55,098 bases of DNA from Sagittula salina (GTDB lineage Bacteria; Pseudomonadota; Alphaproteobacteria; Rhodobacterales; Rhodobacteraceae), in NCBI RefSeq assembly GCF_017813235.1, contig NZ_JAGISH010000020.1, positions 1 to 55,098 of the forward strand, written 5' to 3'. Below the pieces are notes generated by a model. The model saw only the letters and a list, made by a program, of their open reading frames with translations, was not told the origin of the DNA and did no database searches. Made by a program: the position numbers and the translations under genes. Every line of letters begins with the position of its first letter. The first letter of the stretch is position 1. This document shows positions 24,784-32,950 of this stretch, piece by piece.

Positions 24784-27507
24784 TCATGCGAACTCGTACT
24801 CGAATTTGCCGTCGTTCACCTTCACCGTGACCTCCTTCATGCCCTCGCCCGAAACCATGCGGTTCAGCACCTGACGCGACAGGTCCGGAAGAATGGAATT
24901 GGTGATGATGTTGTCGATCATGCGGCCGCCCGAATCCGGGTCGCGGCATTGTTCGACGATGTGGTCGATCACCGCGTCGCCATAGGTCAGCGTAGCCCCA
25001 TGCGCGCCTTTCAGGCGCTTTGCGACCGATCCGATCTTCAGCTTCGTGATGCCCGCCAGAACCTGCGGCCCGAGCGGGAAATAGGGGATCGAAACGATCC
25101 GGCCCAGCAGAGCGGGCGGGAAGACTTCAAGCTGGAAGGGTTTCAGCGCGCTTTCCAGTTCGTCGACATCCGGCGTGGTGTTGCCGCCCTCGGCCATCTC
25201 CATGATGACATCGGTGCCGACGTTCGACGTCAGCAGGATCAGCGTGTTCTTGAAGTCGATCCGCCGCCCGTTACCGTCCTCCATGATGCCCTTGTCGAAG
25301 ACCTGGAAGAACAGCTCGTGCACGTCGGGATGCGCCTTTTCGACCTCGTCCAGCAGCACGACGGAATAGGGTTTGCGCCGAACGGCTTCGGTCAGCCGCC
25401 CGCCCTCGCCGTGGCCGACATACCCCGGAGGCGCGCCCTTCAGCAGGGACACGGTATGCGCTTCCTGATACTCGCTCATGTTGATGGTGATGATGTTGTC
25501 CTCACCGCCGTAGATCGCTTCGGCCAACGCCAGAGCGGTCTCCGTCTTGCCGACGCCGGAGGGGCCGCAGAGCATGAAGACCCCGATGGGCTTGTTCGGG
25601 TTCGACAGACCGGCCCGGTTGGTCTCGATCCGCTTGGCGATGGCCTTCAGCCCGTGGTCCTGGCCGATGACCCGCTCTTGCAGGTGCTCCGCCAGATGCA
25701 GCACGGCCTCCAGCTCATCCTGCACCATGCGGCCCGCCGGAATGCCGGTCCAGTCGGAGATGACGGAGGCCACCGCCTGACTGTCCACATGCGCGTAGAC
25801 CATGCGGTCGTCGGCCTCGCCCTCGTCGAGCTGGCCCATGACCTCGCGCATCTGGCGGCGCGCTTCCTCCGGGTCGATCTGGACGCGTTCGGCCTCTGCA
25901 TCGCTGGCCTCGTCCTCCGCCTCGGGGCGGTTGTCCATGACCTCGTCGGGGTCGCGCCCCTCGGCCACAGCGATCTCCTTCCGAAGCAGCAGGATCTTGT
26001 CCACCAGCGCCTTTTCGGCGGTGTACTTCTCCTCGTACTCCGCCAGGTCCGCGGTCAGCGTCTCCTTCTCGGCTTCGGCTTCCGCAATGCGCTCCTCGTT
26101 TGTCTCGCCGAGATCACGCTCTGATACCTTGCCCGCGATTTCCACCTCCAGCGCGGCGATCTTTTCGCGCAGGTCCTGAATGCGGGCGGGCACGGCAGCC
26201 TGGCTGACCGCGACACGCGCGCAGGCGGTATCGAGCAGCGACACCGCCTTGTCCGGCAATTGCCGCGCCGGGATGTAGCGGTGCGACAGCGAGACCGCCG
26301 ACACGATCGCCTCGTCGGAGATGCGGACGCCGTGGTGCGCCTCCATCGGCGCGAGGATACCGCGCAGCATGTAGCAGCATTTCTCGACGCTCGGCTCCTC
26401 CACGTTCACGGGCTGGAAACGGCGGGTCAGCGCGGGGTCCTTCTCGAAGTACTTGGCATATTCCGACCAGGTGGTCGCGGCGATGGTGCGCAAGGTGCCG
26501 CGTGCCAGCGCCGGTTTCAGCAGGTTCGCGGCGTCGCCGGTGCCTGCCTGACCGCCCGCGCCGATCAGCGTGTGCGCCTCGTCGATGAACAGGATGATCG
26601 GCGTGGGCGAGGACTGCACCTCGTCGATCACGGACTTCAACCGCTGCTCGAATTCGCCCTTCATGGAGGCGCCCGCCTGCATCGCCTGAATGTCCAGCAT
26701 ATGGAGCCGCGTGCCGCGCAGGTTCGGCGGCACGTCGCCCGCTGCCAGCCGCTGGGCAAAGCCCTCGACGACCGCCGTCTTGCCCACCCCGGCCTCGCCC
26801 GTGAGGATCGGGTTGTTCTGACGGCGGCGCAGCAGCACGTCGACGATCTGGCGGATCTCGTCGTCGCGGCCGACGATCTTGTCCATCTTGCCGGACTTCG
26901 CCTCGGCGGTCATGTCGACGGAGAACCGTCCCAGCGCGGTCGACGCCCCGGCGCGGCCCTCGTCCTCCTCGCCCGGTTCCCCTGCGGAAGGGCTGGACAG
27001 GCCCGACCCGTCCATCGGGCGCATGGACTCCTCTTCGGAGTCCTTCCACAACCGGCGGCTCTCCTTGGCGAGAATGTCCGCGGAGATGTCACCGAAGACC
27101 GACGAGAAACGCATGATGTGACGCCGCAGGTGATCGTCCTGCAGGATGCCCGCCAGCACGTGGCCGGTTCGGATCTGGCTTTCTCCGAACAGCAGCGTCG
27201 CATAGGTCCAGGCGTGCTTCAGCGCGTCGATGAACTGCTCCGAAATGCCGGGCGCCTCCGTCACGTTCTTGTCGAGCCGCCCCAACGCGGTTTGCAGGTC
27301 CTTCAGCACCTGCCCCCGGTTCAGCCCCAGCGCGTTCAGCGTCACCGAGATGTCGGAATTCTTGTTCGACACCACGGGCCAGAGCCAGTGCACAAGGTCG
27401 ATCTGCCGGTTACGGTCACCCCGCGCCTGCCGCATCCCCTGGATAAAGGCGTTGTACCCCGCCTGGTTCATCTTGAGAGCGTAGCTCTCGATCTCAATCC
27501 CTGACAT
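24784..27507 (-). CDS. tssH: T6SS sheath-recycling AAA+ ATPase TssH (ClpV)
   Basis: ClpV disassembles contracted TssB/TssC sheath so subunits can be reused. The 907-residue protein has the ClpV/ClpB plan: an N-terminal Clp-N domain, AAA domain 1 with Walker A GEAGVGKT (near residue 240) and Walker B LFIDEAH, a coiled middle domain rich in Glu/Lys (about 440-560), and AAA domain 2 with GPSGVGKTETALALAEA (near residue 650) and VVLLDEVEKAHP. Both ATPase sites look intact. The middle region contains an acidic insertion (RPEAEDEASDAEAE). The gene is tenth in the minus operon, 73 bases after tssG. Confidence 0.97.
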   Translation of the reverse strand: MSGIEIESYALKMNQAGYNAFIQGMRQARGDRNRQIDLVHWLWPVVSNKNSDISVTLNALGLNRGQVLKDLQTALGRLDKNVTEAPGISEQFIDALKHAWTYATLLFGESQIRTGHVLAGILQDDHLRRHIMRFSSVFGDISADILAKESRRLWKDSEEESMRPMDGSGLSSPSAGEPGEEDEGRAGASTALGRFSVDMTAEAKSGKMDKIVGRDDEIRQIVDVLLRRRQNNPILTGEAGVGKTAVVEGFAQRLAAGDVPPNLRGTRLHMLDIQAMQAGASMKGEFEQRLKSVIDEVQSSPTPIILFIDEAHTLIGAGGQAGTGDAANLLKPALARGTLRTIAATTWSEYAKYFEKDPALTRRFQPVNVEEPSVEKCCYMLRGILAPMEAHHGVRISDEAIVSAVSLSHRYIPARQLPDKAVSLLDTACARVAVSQAAVPARIQDLREKIAALEVEIAGKVSERDLGETNEERIAEAEAEKETLTADLAEYEEKYTAEKALVDKILLLRKEIAVAEGRDPDEVMDNRPEAEDEASDAEAERVQIDPEEARRQMREVMGQLDEGEADDRMVYAHVDSQAVASVISDWTGIPAGRMVQDELEAVLHLAEHLQERVIGQDHGLKAIAKRIETNRAGLSNPNKPIGVFMLCGPSGVGKTETALALAEAIYGGEDNIITINMSEYQEAHTVSLLKGAPPGYVGHGEGGRLTEAVRRKPYSVVLLDEVEKAHPDVHELFFQVFDKGIMEDGNGRRIDFKNTLILLTSNVGTDVIMEMAEGGNTTPDVDELESALKPFQLEVFPPALLGRIVSIPYFPLGPQVLAGITKLKIGSVAKRLKGAHGATLTYGDAVIDHIVEQCRDPDSGGRMIDNIITNSILPDLSRQVLNRMVSGEGMKEVTVKVNDGKFEYEFA

Positions 27508-27580
27508 TCCAATCGTCCCTTCTGAAAAATCGTCCCCCGGGCTTATCCTGCCCGTTCGGGCCCCCCTGTTGCGAAGGCCG

Positions 27581-29704
27581 TCACGCGGCCTCCCTCTGGT
27601 CCCCCTTCGGGGGTAGAAGCTTGAATACCGTCACTTGCACCATCACGTCCGGGTCGCCCTTCGGCGGGCTGAGGCAGGCCATCCACCCCAGTTGGGCGGA
27701 CACGCCCATCACCGCGGGCTGGATCTCGGTCTGAGGCAGCCAGATCACCACCTCGGTCTCGTAGGCTTCGCCGAGGTACCAGTGCACGAGGTCGCGCAGG
27801 TGGCCGTGGTCGTGCCCGCCCGGCAGAAGGTCGAAATAATGCGTGATGGAATGCACATAGAGATGCACACGGATCTTTTCGCCAACCGAGCGCACACGGG
27901 AGCCAAGGTGCATGTTCATCCCCATGCCGCAGGCCTGCATTCCCAGTTTTGACAGTGTGTCCGGCTCGAAATCAAGCCAGGTGGGCACCAGTTCCTCGAT
28001 CTCCACGCGCAGCTTGCCGTCGAAGTGCAGTTGCAGCATCTGGCGCAACCGCGTGGGCGATTTCACCCGCCCGCCGGACAAACCGGCGTAACGTGCCTTC
28101 ACCGTGTCGGAAAGCGCGTCCCGCCCCTGCATCGCCGGGGTGCCGTTACCGGTAAAGGACAGCATGTAGGCCTCGAAACGGTCGCCCTCCGCATGGTCGA
28201 ACTGCGTGATCGCGCGGGCATCCGACCACGCGCGAAAAAACAGCTCCTGAAAGCGCGCGGTGAAAATGTCGACAAAGGCGACAAAGCTCGCATCGCCAGC
28301 GCGGAACCAGCGATGCACCTCCTCCGTCCAGTTCAGCGGAAAGGCCCCGTGCGGGCCGAAGAACCCCATGAACTGCGCGCGCACCACGGGGATGCTCTGG
28401 CTCGGGTCGTAGCGCGCCACCTCCGCATGCGGCATACCAAGGAACGGGTCCTGTCCCAGCTTCACCACCCGATCGTGCAGTCGGGTGTTCCTGCCGATGC
28501 GAGGCTTGCCCCCGGCACGGCGTTCGAGTTCGCGCAGGAGCACGAACAGCCCTTTCCCCAATGCCCGCCATTCCTGCTGCTCCAGCGGATCGAGACCGGG
28601 CGGCATCTCCGGTTCGAAGTCCAGTTCCTCCATGGCGAGGTCGTCGACCCGCGTGACGACCAGCTCGCGGAACGTCTCAAGCAGCGCATCATCAAGGAAG
28701 GCGTCGGTGGGATGGCGCAGCCGTTCGGTGGCATCGCGCAAAAGCGCGTCGCGGGCGGCGGGGGTCAGGCCCTTCGGCGCGCGGCGCGTGGCGCGGCGCA
28801 GGGCCTGTTCAAGCCCGTGGCCCAGCAACGCCTGCTCGGTCTTCTCCTGCGGTGACCAAAGGTCGCGCGGTACGAAACGCTGGATCGCGGTGGCGGTCTT
28901 GGGCCTGAGCGAGTCCGGCATGGCCGCAAAGGAGGGCAGGGGGGCGATGACGGTCTTGTCTTCATCCTCCTGCGGCGCCGGTGCGGGGGCCGGTGCGGGG
29001 GCCGGTGCGGGGGCTGGTGCCGGGTTCTCGTCAAACCAGTCGGCGGCGGCTTTCTCCACCGCTTGGGGCGGCATCGTCGGTGGGTCGAACCAGTCGAGCG
29101 GCGCACCGATCACGGTCCGGTCGTTCTCGTCCGCCTCAGTCTGAGACCCGGCCTGCGCTTCGGGCTGCGTCTCCGGGGATGTCTCCCGGGTCGCTGCGGC
29201 CTTCGGCACCGGGGCGCGCTGGATCGCGTTTTCCTCCGGCGTCGCGGGTGGCTCCCGCACATCGTGCGACGGGGTCGCGCCGGGCATCGGCAAGGGCTGC
29301 AGGACGGTGCGTTCCTCGGGTTCCTCCGCCACGGGCTCTGCCCCGCGGCGGGGCGCGGCGGTGTCGCCTGCGCCGCTTGGCGGGGCGGTTGTTGACCCGG
29401 GCATCGGCAGGGGCGCGCTCATGGTCCATTCATCGACCCTCTCGGCGGGCGCGGCTTTTGAGGCCTCCATTGCCGGCGGAGGCGCCGTCACCGGCAGGGC
29501 CGCCCCGAAAACGGTGCGCTCGCCGTCCTCCGCATCCGGGTTCTCCGGCTTGGTTTCCGACGATGCCTCCGCCTGCGGTTCCGGTGGGAGGGCTGCGCCG
29601 CCGTCCTTGCCTGTCTCCTTCGCCTTCGGCGCGGGTTCGCCGGGGTCGCTGTCCAGCCAGGACAGGACGGTCTTTTCGTCGTCATCCCAGCCGTCGGAAC
29701 TCAC
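27581..29704 (-). CDS. tssG: T6SS baseplate protein TssG with a long N-terminal extension carrying five Thr motifs
   Basis: The start is GTG 29704, overlapping the tssF stop (GTGA). The C-terminal 330 residues are TssG, the baseplate wedge subunit: FVLLRELERRAGGKPRIG, the FFGPHGAFPLNWTEEV region, then LPGGHDHGHLRDLVHWYLG and LGWMACL. TssG is normally about 330-350 residues; this one has 707. Residues 1 to about 270 are disordered and acidic/Pro/Ala-rich and hold KTVL (Thr12), RTVFG (Thr64), RTVL (Thr133), RTVIG (Thr197) and KTVI (about Thr251), all after acidic residues. A degenerate copy, EWTMSAP, lies near 93. These match the TssL motif bound by Fha after phosphorylation. Residues 270-370 look helical and are not assigned. 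No stop or frame problem divides the two parts. Confidence 0.9.
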   Translation of the reverse strand: MSSDGWDDDEKTVLSWLDSDPGEPAPKAKETGKDGGAALPPEPQAEASSETKPENPDAEDGERTVFGAALPVTAPPPAMEASKAAPAERVDEWTMSAPLPMPGSTTAPPSGAGDTAAPRRGAEPVAEEPEERTVLQPLPMPGATPSHDVREPPATPEENAIQRAPVPKAAATRETSPETQPEAQAGSQTEADENDRTVIGAPLDWFDPPTMPPQAVEKAAADWFDENPAPAPAPAPAPAPAPAPQEDEDKTVIAPLPSFAAMPDSLRPKTATAIQRFVPRDLWSPQEKTEQALLGHGLEQALRRATRRAPKGLTPAARDALLRDATERLRHPTDAFLDDALLETFRELVVTRVDDLAMEELDFEPEMPPGLDPLEQQEWRALGKGLFVLLRELERRAGGKPRIGRNTRLHDRVVKLGQDPFLGMPHAEVARYDPSQSIPVVRAQFMGFFGPHGAFPLNWTEEVHRWFRAGDASFVAFVDIFTARFQELFFRAWSDARAITQFDHAEGDRFEAYMLSFTGNGTPAMQGRDALSDTVKARYAGLSGGRVKSPTRLRQMLQLHFDGKLRVEIEELVPTWLDFEPDTLSKLGMQACGMGMNMHLGSRVRSVGEKIRVHLYVHSITHYFDLLPGGHDHGHLRDLVHWYLGEAYETEVVIWLPQTEIQPAVMGVSAQLGWMACLSPPKGDPDVMVQVTVFKLLPPKGDQREAA

Positions 29705-31629
29705 AGCACCCGGCCCCCGCCCAGCCGTGGCGGCCAGGTTTTCAGATGGCCGCGCTGCAGCGTGCGCACGACTGTCTTGGTAAAGGAATTCACGCTCGCG
29801 TATTCCGCCAGGAACCGGTCCAGTACCGCCGCCAGCAGCATCACCCCCGACCCTTCAAAGGCGTCCTCGTCGAAGGTCAGCGTCACCTCCAGCCCGCGCG
29901 CGGTGTGAAAGCCCTCCGGGTGCGGAATGGAAGCCGGGACCTGCCGGGTCTCGACCTTTACCAGCCCGTCCACCTGCCCTTCGACAAAGCTGTCGGAGAG
30001 GTCCGCGAAAAGTCGCATCATCTCGCGCAGGGCGTCCGCCGCATCCGTACCGGTGCGCCCGAGGATACCATAACTGTTCAGCGTCAGATGCGAGATCAGC
30101 CGCCAGTATACATCGCCGGAGGTCGTCCGGTGCGCCGCGTTGTTTTCCAGATCCGCAAGCGAATCGCGCGGCGGCGTCGGGCCGTCGATACAGGCCAGCC
30201 GGATGCTCGATTCGTCGCAGAAGTAGAAATCCTCCTCCCCCTGCTTGATCGGCAGTTCCCCCGCGAGGTGCCGGTTGGAACACAGTCCCTTGACCTGAAG
30301 ACGCTGCACACGGGCGTCGTCGGGCGGCTCGTAAAGCGTAAGAAAGGTTTCCGTCCCGCGATAGCGCGAGCGCGAAATGCCCTGCTTGCGCTCCTGCGCG
30401 GTGATGCGGCGCTTCTTCTTGCGGGTAGAGAAATAGATCGCGTGGCGCGGCGCGACCTTGTCACCGGGCAGGGCATATAGCGGGTAGACCCGCGTCTTGC
30501 CCTGCACGCCCTGGTAATGGGCGTAAACCTCGGTGATGCGATGGAATTCATAATGCGTCACCGGAGTCGACAGCGGCTGCACCACGTGTTCATGCGCTTT
30601 ATCGTCGAGCCGGATGGGTGCCGCGCGTTCCTCGAACAGGTTCACGGCAGGCGCGCAATGCAGGCGGATATCGTCCTGGGACAGCTGTGCGGCCAGTTTC
30701 TGGCTCGACGTGTCGAATTCAAAGATCAGCTGCGCGCGTGAACCCGGCATCCGCTGCCAGATGTCGCGCAGCCCCGTGATGCGGAAACCGAGGAACTTGC
30801 GCGGGTAGATGAAGGCCTCCCGCAGCAGGGCAAAACCCTCGAACAGGCGGTCGTCATGCGGAAACAACCGTTCGTCACGGTCGAAACCCACCTGTTCCAC
30901 CTGATGCGGGGCCAGCGTCTGGTAAACGTCGTCGCCCAGCGAATTCTGCCAGCGCAGGGTCAGTTTCACCCGATCGCAGAAAATCTGTTCGTAAAGCGCG
31001 ATGGCCTCGTCCATCGGTGCGGCAAGGTGGAATTCCAGCGCATCCGCATGCAATTCCCCGATGGTTTCGCTGTCGTCGGTCTTGCCCGTCACGCCGAGCC
31101 GCGCGATGTCCAGCAACATGCCCGCCTGCACACCCTTTGCCGGTTCCGGGAGCACCGCGCCCACCTGCCCGGTACGCGACAGATACCGCACCTCCGCCAC
31201 TGCCACCGGCCACAGCGACAGGGGCGCCGCCAGCGCGAACCGGCAGGAGACGCGTTTTTCGGCGTCGACGTAGCGCGCCTCCATGTAGTCGCCCGGGCGG
31301 AAATGCAGCCCCGCCGCGACCTTCGGATCCTCGAAGGGGGCAGCGGCGCGCACCATCATGACCGAAGGCGTCGGCTCCAGCACGCCGGGCATCAGCTGAT
31401 CGAGAAGCTCGCGGGTGAAACCCCGGAATTCCTCTTGCATCTTCAGCTGCACCTTGGCGGCCAGAAAGGCGGAGCCTTCCAGCAGCGCCTGCGCCGTGGG
31501 GTCCATGTTTTCCTCGAGCAGGCCACCCAGCCGGTCGGCAAGCCCAGGATATTCCTGTGCGAATTCCCGGGCCCGTTCCTTCAGAAGGCCCAGTTCGCGG
31601 TTGTAGGCGTCTCTGAAGGCCTGTTTCAC
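29701..31629 (-). CDS. tssF: T6SS baseplate protein TssF
   Basis: TssF is the main baseplate wedge protein and binds TssG and TssK. The 642-residue length is usual. The N-terminus has the family pattern FRDAYNRELGLLKERAREFAQEYP followed by ADRLGGLLEENMDPTAQALLEG, and the middle ends in LDQLMPGVLEPTPSVMMV. The start is GTG 31629, overlapping the tssE stop (GTGA), and the stop overlaps the tssG start in the same way. This makes tssE-F-G a translationally coupled set, as expected for proteins that assemble together. A basic stretch (TRKKKRRITAQERKQG) lies near residue 400. Confidence 0.96.
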   Translation of the reverse strand: MKQAFRDAYNRELGLLKERAREFAQEYPGLADRLGGLLEENMDPTAQALLEGSAFLAAKVQLKMQEEFRGFTRELLDQLMPGVLEPTPSVMMVRAAAPFEDPKVAAGLHFRPGDYMEARYVDAEKRVSCRFALAAPLSLWPVAVAEVRYLSRTGQVGAVLPEPAKGVQAGMLLDIARLGVTGKTDDSETIGELHADALEFHLAAPMDEAIALYEQIFCDRVKLTLRWQNSLGDDVYQTLAPHQVEQVGFDRDERLFPHDDRLFEGFALLREAFIYPRKFLGFRITGLRDIWQRMPGSRAQLIFEFDTSSQKLAAQLSQDDIRLHCAPAVNLFEERAAPIRLDDKAHEHVVQPLSTPVTHYEFHRITEVYAHYQGVQGKTRVYPLYALPGDKVAPRHAIYFSTRKKKRRITAQERKQGISRSRYRGTETFLTLYEPPDDARVQRLQVKGLCSNRHLAGELPIKQGEEDFYFCDESSIRLACIDGPTPPRDSLADLENNAAHRTTSGDVYWRLISHLTLNSYGILGRTGTDAADALREMMRLFADLSDSFVEGQVDGLVKVETRQVPASIPHPEGFHTARGLEVTLTFDEDAFEGSGVMLLAAVLDRFLAEYASVNSFTKTVVRTLQRGHLKTWPPRLGGGRVL

Positions 31630-32231
31630 ATCTGCACCCGAAGCTTGGACATGCGCATCTTGCCCGCGCCGAGGTCGACTTCCGCGTCGAAATCCATCGG
31701 GATATCGACGGGATCGCCCATCAGGTCGGCGGAGACATAAAGCTCCATGCGCTGATCCTTGCCGCCCTCCCCGCGTTTGACCGACACCTCGATGGAACCG
31801 GGTACAAGCCGCGGTTCGTAGTCGATCAGCGATTGCCGGATGGATTCCCGGATGGCATCGGAGTTCAGCTCGCGCAGGGTGACGCTGGACAGATCGCGAA
31901 AGCCGTAGTTCAGGATCGACTTTGCCACATGCGGGGCCTTGTGCAGAGGGTTGATCGCGTCCAGCCGGATGGTGTTCATAAGCGCGTTCAGGTCCGCCTC
32001 GATGTGGTGGCGCAGCTGCTGTTCGTTCACGCCCTCGCGGAAATCGATACGGCGGGTGACGGTGGTCTCACCGTCCTCCTTCTTCGCATCCTGCGTCGGG
32101 GCCGCGTGCTGTCGGCGGCGGCGGTCGTGGTGGTGGCTGCGGAAGATCTGCATGATCGAGACCTTGGCGCGGTCCTCCTTGCGCCAGACGCGGGTCACCT
32201 GCGTCGTCAGATCCGGATCTTCGGAAGTCAT
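31626..32231 (-). CDS. tssE: T6SS baseplate protein TssE (gp25-like)
   Basis: TssE is the gp25-like subunit that nucleates sheath assembly on the baseplate. The 201-residue protein carries the fold in its second half: LNYGFRDLSSVTLRELNSDAIRESIRQSL, then the YEPRLVPGSIEVSV strand and the C-terminal PMDFDAEVDLGAG. It is longer than many TssE proteins (often 130-180) because of an N-terminal stretch of about 55 residues with a basic, His-rich patch (SHHHDRRRRQHAA) that I cannot assign. It starts at ATG 32231, 158 bases after hcp, and is coupled to tssF by overlap. Confidence 0.92.
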   Translation of the reverse strand: MTSEDPDLTTQVTRVWRKEDRAKVSIMQIFRSHHHDRRRRQHAAPTQDAKKEDGETTVTRRIDFREGVNEQQLRHHIEADLNALMNTIRLDAINPLHKAPHVAKSILNYGFRDLSSVTLRELNSDAIRESIRQSLIDYEPRLVPGSIEVSVKRGEGGKDQRMELYVSADLMGDPVDIPMDFDAEVDLGAGKMRMSKLRVQM

Positions 32232-32389
32232 GTCACGCTCTCGATATGGGGTTCGAAAATAATTGGCTCAACAGGACGGGCGATGCGACCCCTTCGACGA
32301 AACGTAACGGCCATCTCCCGGATAATGATAGAAACATCTCGCGGAGGGCGTCGCCGCCCCCCGCGTTTGTCAGTGCTCGAAGCGTCGGA
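32232..32389 (-). terminator. Post-hcp spacer with strong hairpin (32340-32365)
   Basis: Within the 158-base gap, an 11-bp stem CGCGGGGGGCG / CGCCCTCCGCG (one G-U pair in RNA) with loop GCGA starts 24 bases after the hcp stop. On the minus strand it is followed by GATGTTTCTATC, which is only weakly T-rich. Such a structure would end or stabilise much of the hcp message while letting some transcription go on to tssE, fitting the much higher need for Hcp. I see no gene in the gap. Confidence 0.5.
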
Positions 32390-32887
32390 TCAGGCGCTCC
32401 ATTCCTTGTTCTCGGCGATCTCCCAACCGGCGGAGAATTCGCCGTCCGGCGCACCCTTCTGGTTCTGCTTGGTGTAGGTCACCTCGAACTTGCGGAAGTT
32501 CAGGGTGCCGCTTTCCTGCACGCGATCCAGACCGTCCTTCATGCCACCCGTGTTGTAGGACGTGATCATGATGTCCTTGAACTTGATCTGCATGTAGCTG
32601 ATCGGCTTGCTGCCGCCGGCCTTGCGGACCACGAGGTGACCTTCGTCGATGTGTTCGCCCGAACAGCAGCGCTTGATCAGGTCATGCGATGACGCGTCAA
32701 CGTATTTGGTAAAGGCGATGTCCGCCACGTCGACCTTGCCGCCGCCGCCGCCACCGCCCATGTGGGTCGTGCCGGACTGGGTCATCGCCCAGGACCAGGA
32801 CAGGATGTCGATCCAGTCCTTGTGTTCGGTGTCCTGACACTCGCCCTTGATGCCGTTACCAAGTTTCAAAAAGCAATCAATTGCCAT
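32390..32887 (-). CDS. hcp: T6SS tube protein Hcp (TssD)
   Basis: Hcp hexamers stack into the T6SS inner tube and carry small effectors. The 165-residue length is typical. The family pattern is seen in DCFLKLGNGIKGECQDTEHKDWIDILSW near the N-terminus (residues 4-31) and YMQIKFKDIMITSYNTGG in the C-terminal half. There is an unusual run of seven Gly after HM (residues 43-50), in the loop that follows the first strands. A GGAGAG site lies before ATG 32887. It follows tssC by 63 bases; that gap holds an imperfect inverted repeat (GCCCGC / GCGGGC) with no T-run. A strong hairpin follows the gene. Confidence 0.97.
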   Translation of the reverse strand: MAIDCFLKLGNGIKGECQDTEHKDWIDILSWSWAMTQSGTTHMGGGGGGGKVDVADIAFTKYVDASSHDLIKRCCSGEHIDEGHLVVRKAGGSKPISYMQIKFKDIMITSYNTGGMKDGLDRVQESGTLNFRKFEVTYTKQNQKGAPDGEFSAGWEIAENKEWSA

Positions 32888-32950
32888 GGTTTCTCTCCTT
32901 CAGGCTCTCAATCTAGTCGTCTTGCGCAGCCCGCATCGCGCGGGCCGCAA

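Noticed and set aside
24283..26124. Plus-strand open frame of 613 codons
   Set aside because: Antisense to tssH and the candidate effector; no recognisable domain.
26260..27504. Plus-strand open frame of 414 codons
   Set aside because: Antisense to the first half of tssH; codon-bias shadow.
28978..29025. Short tandem repeat GGTGCGGGGGCC considered as a repeat array or CRISPR
   Set aside because: It codes for an Ala-Pro spacer in the TssG extension; the units are 12 bases with no spacers between.
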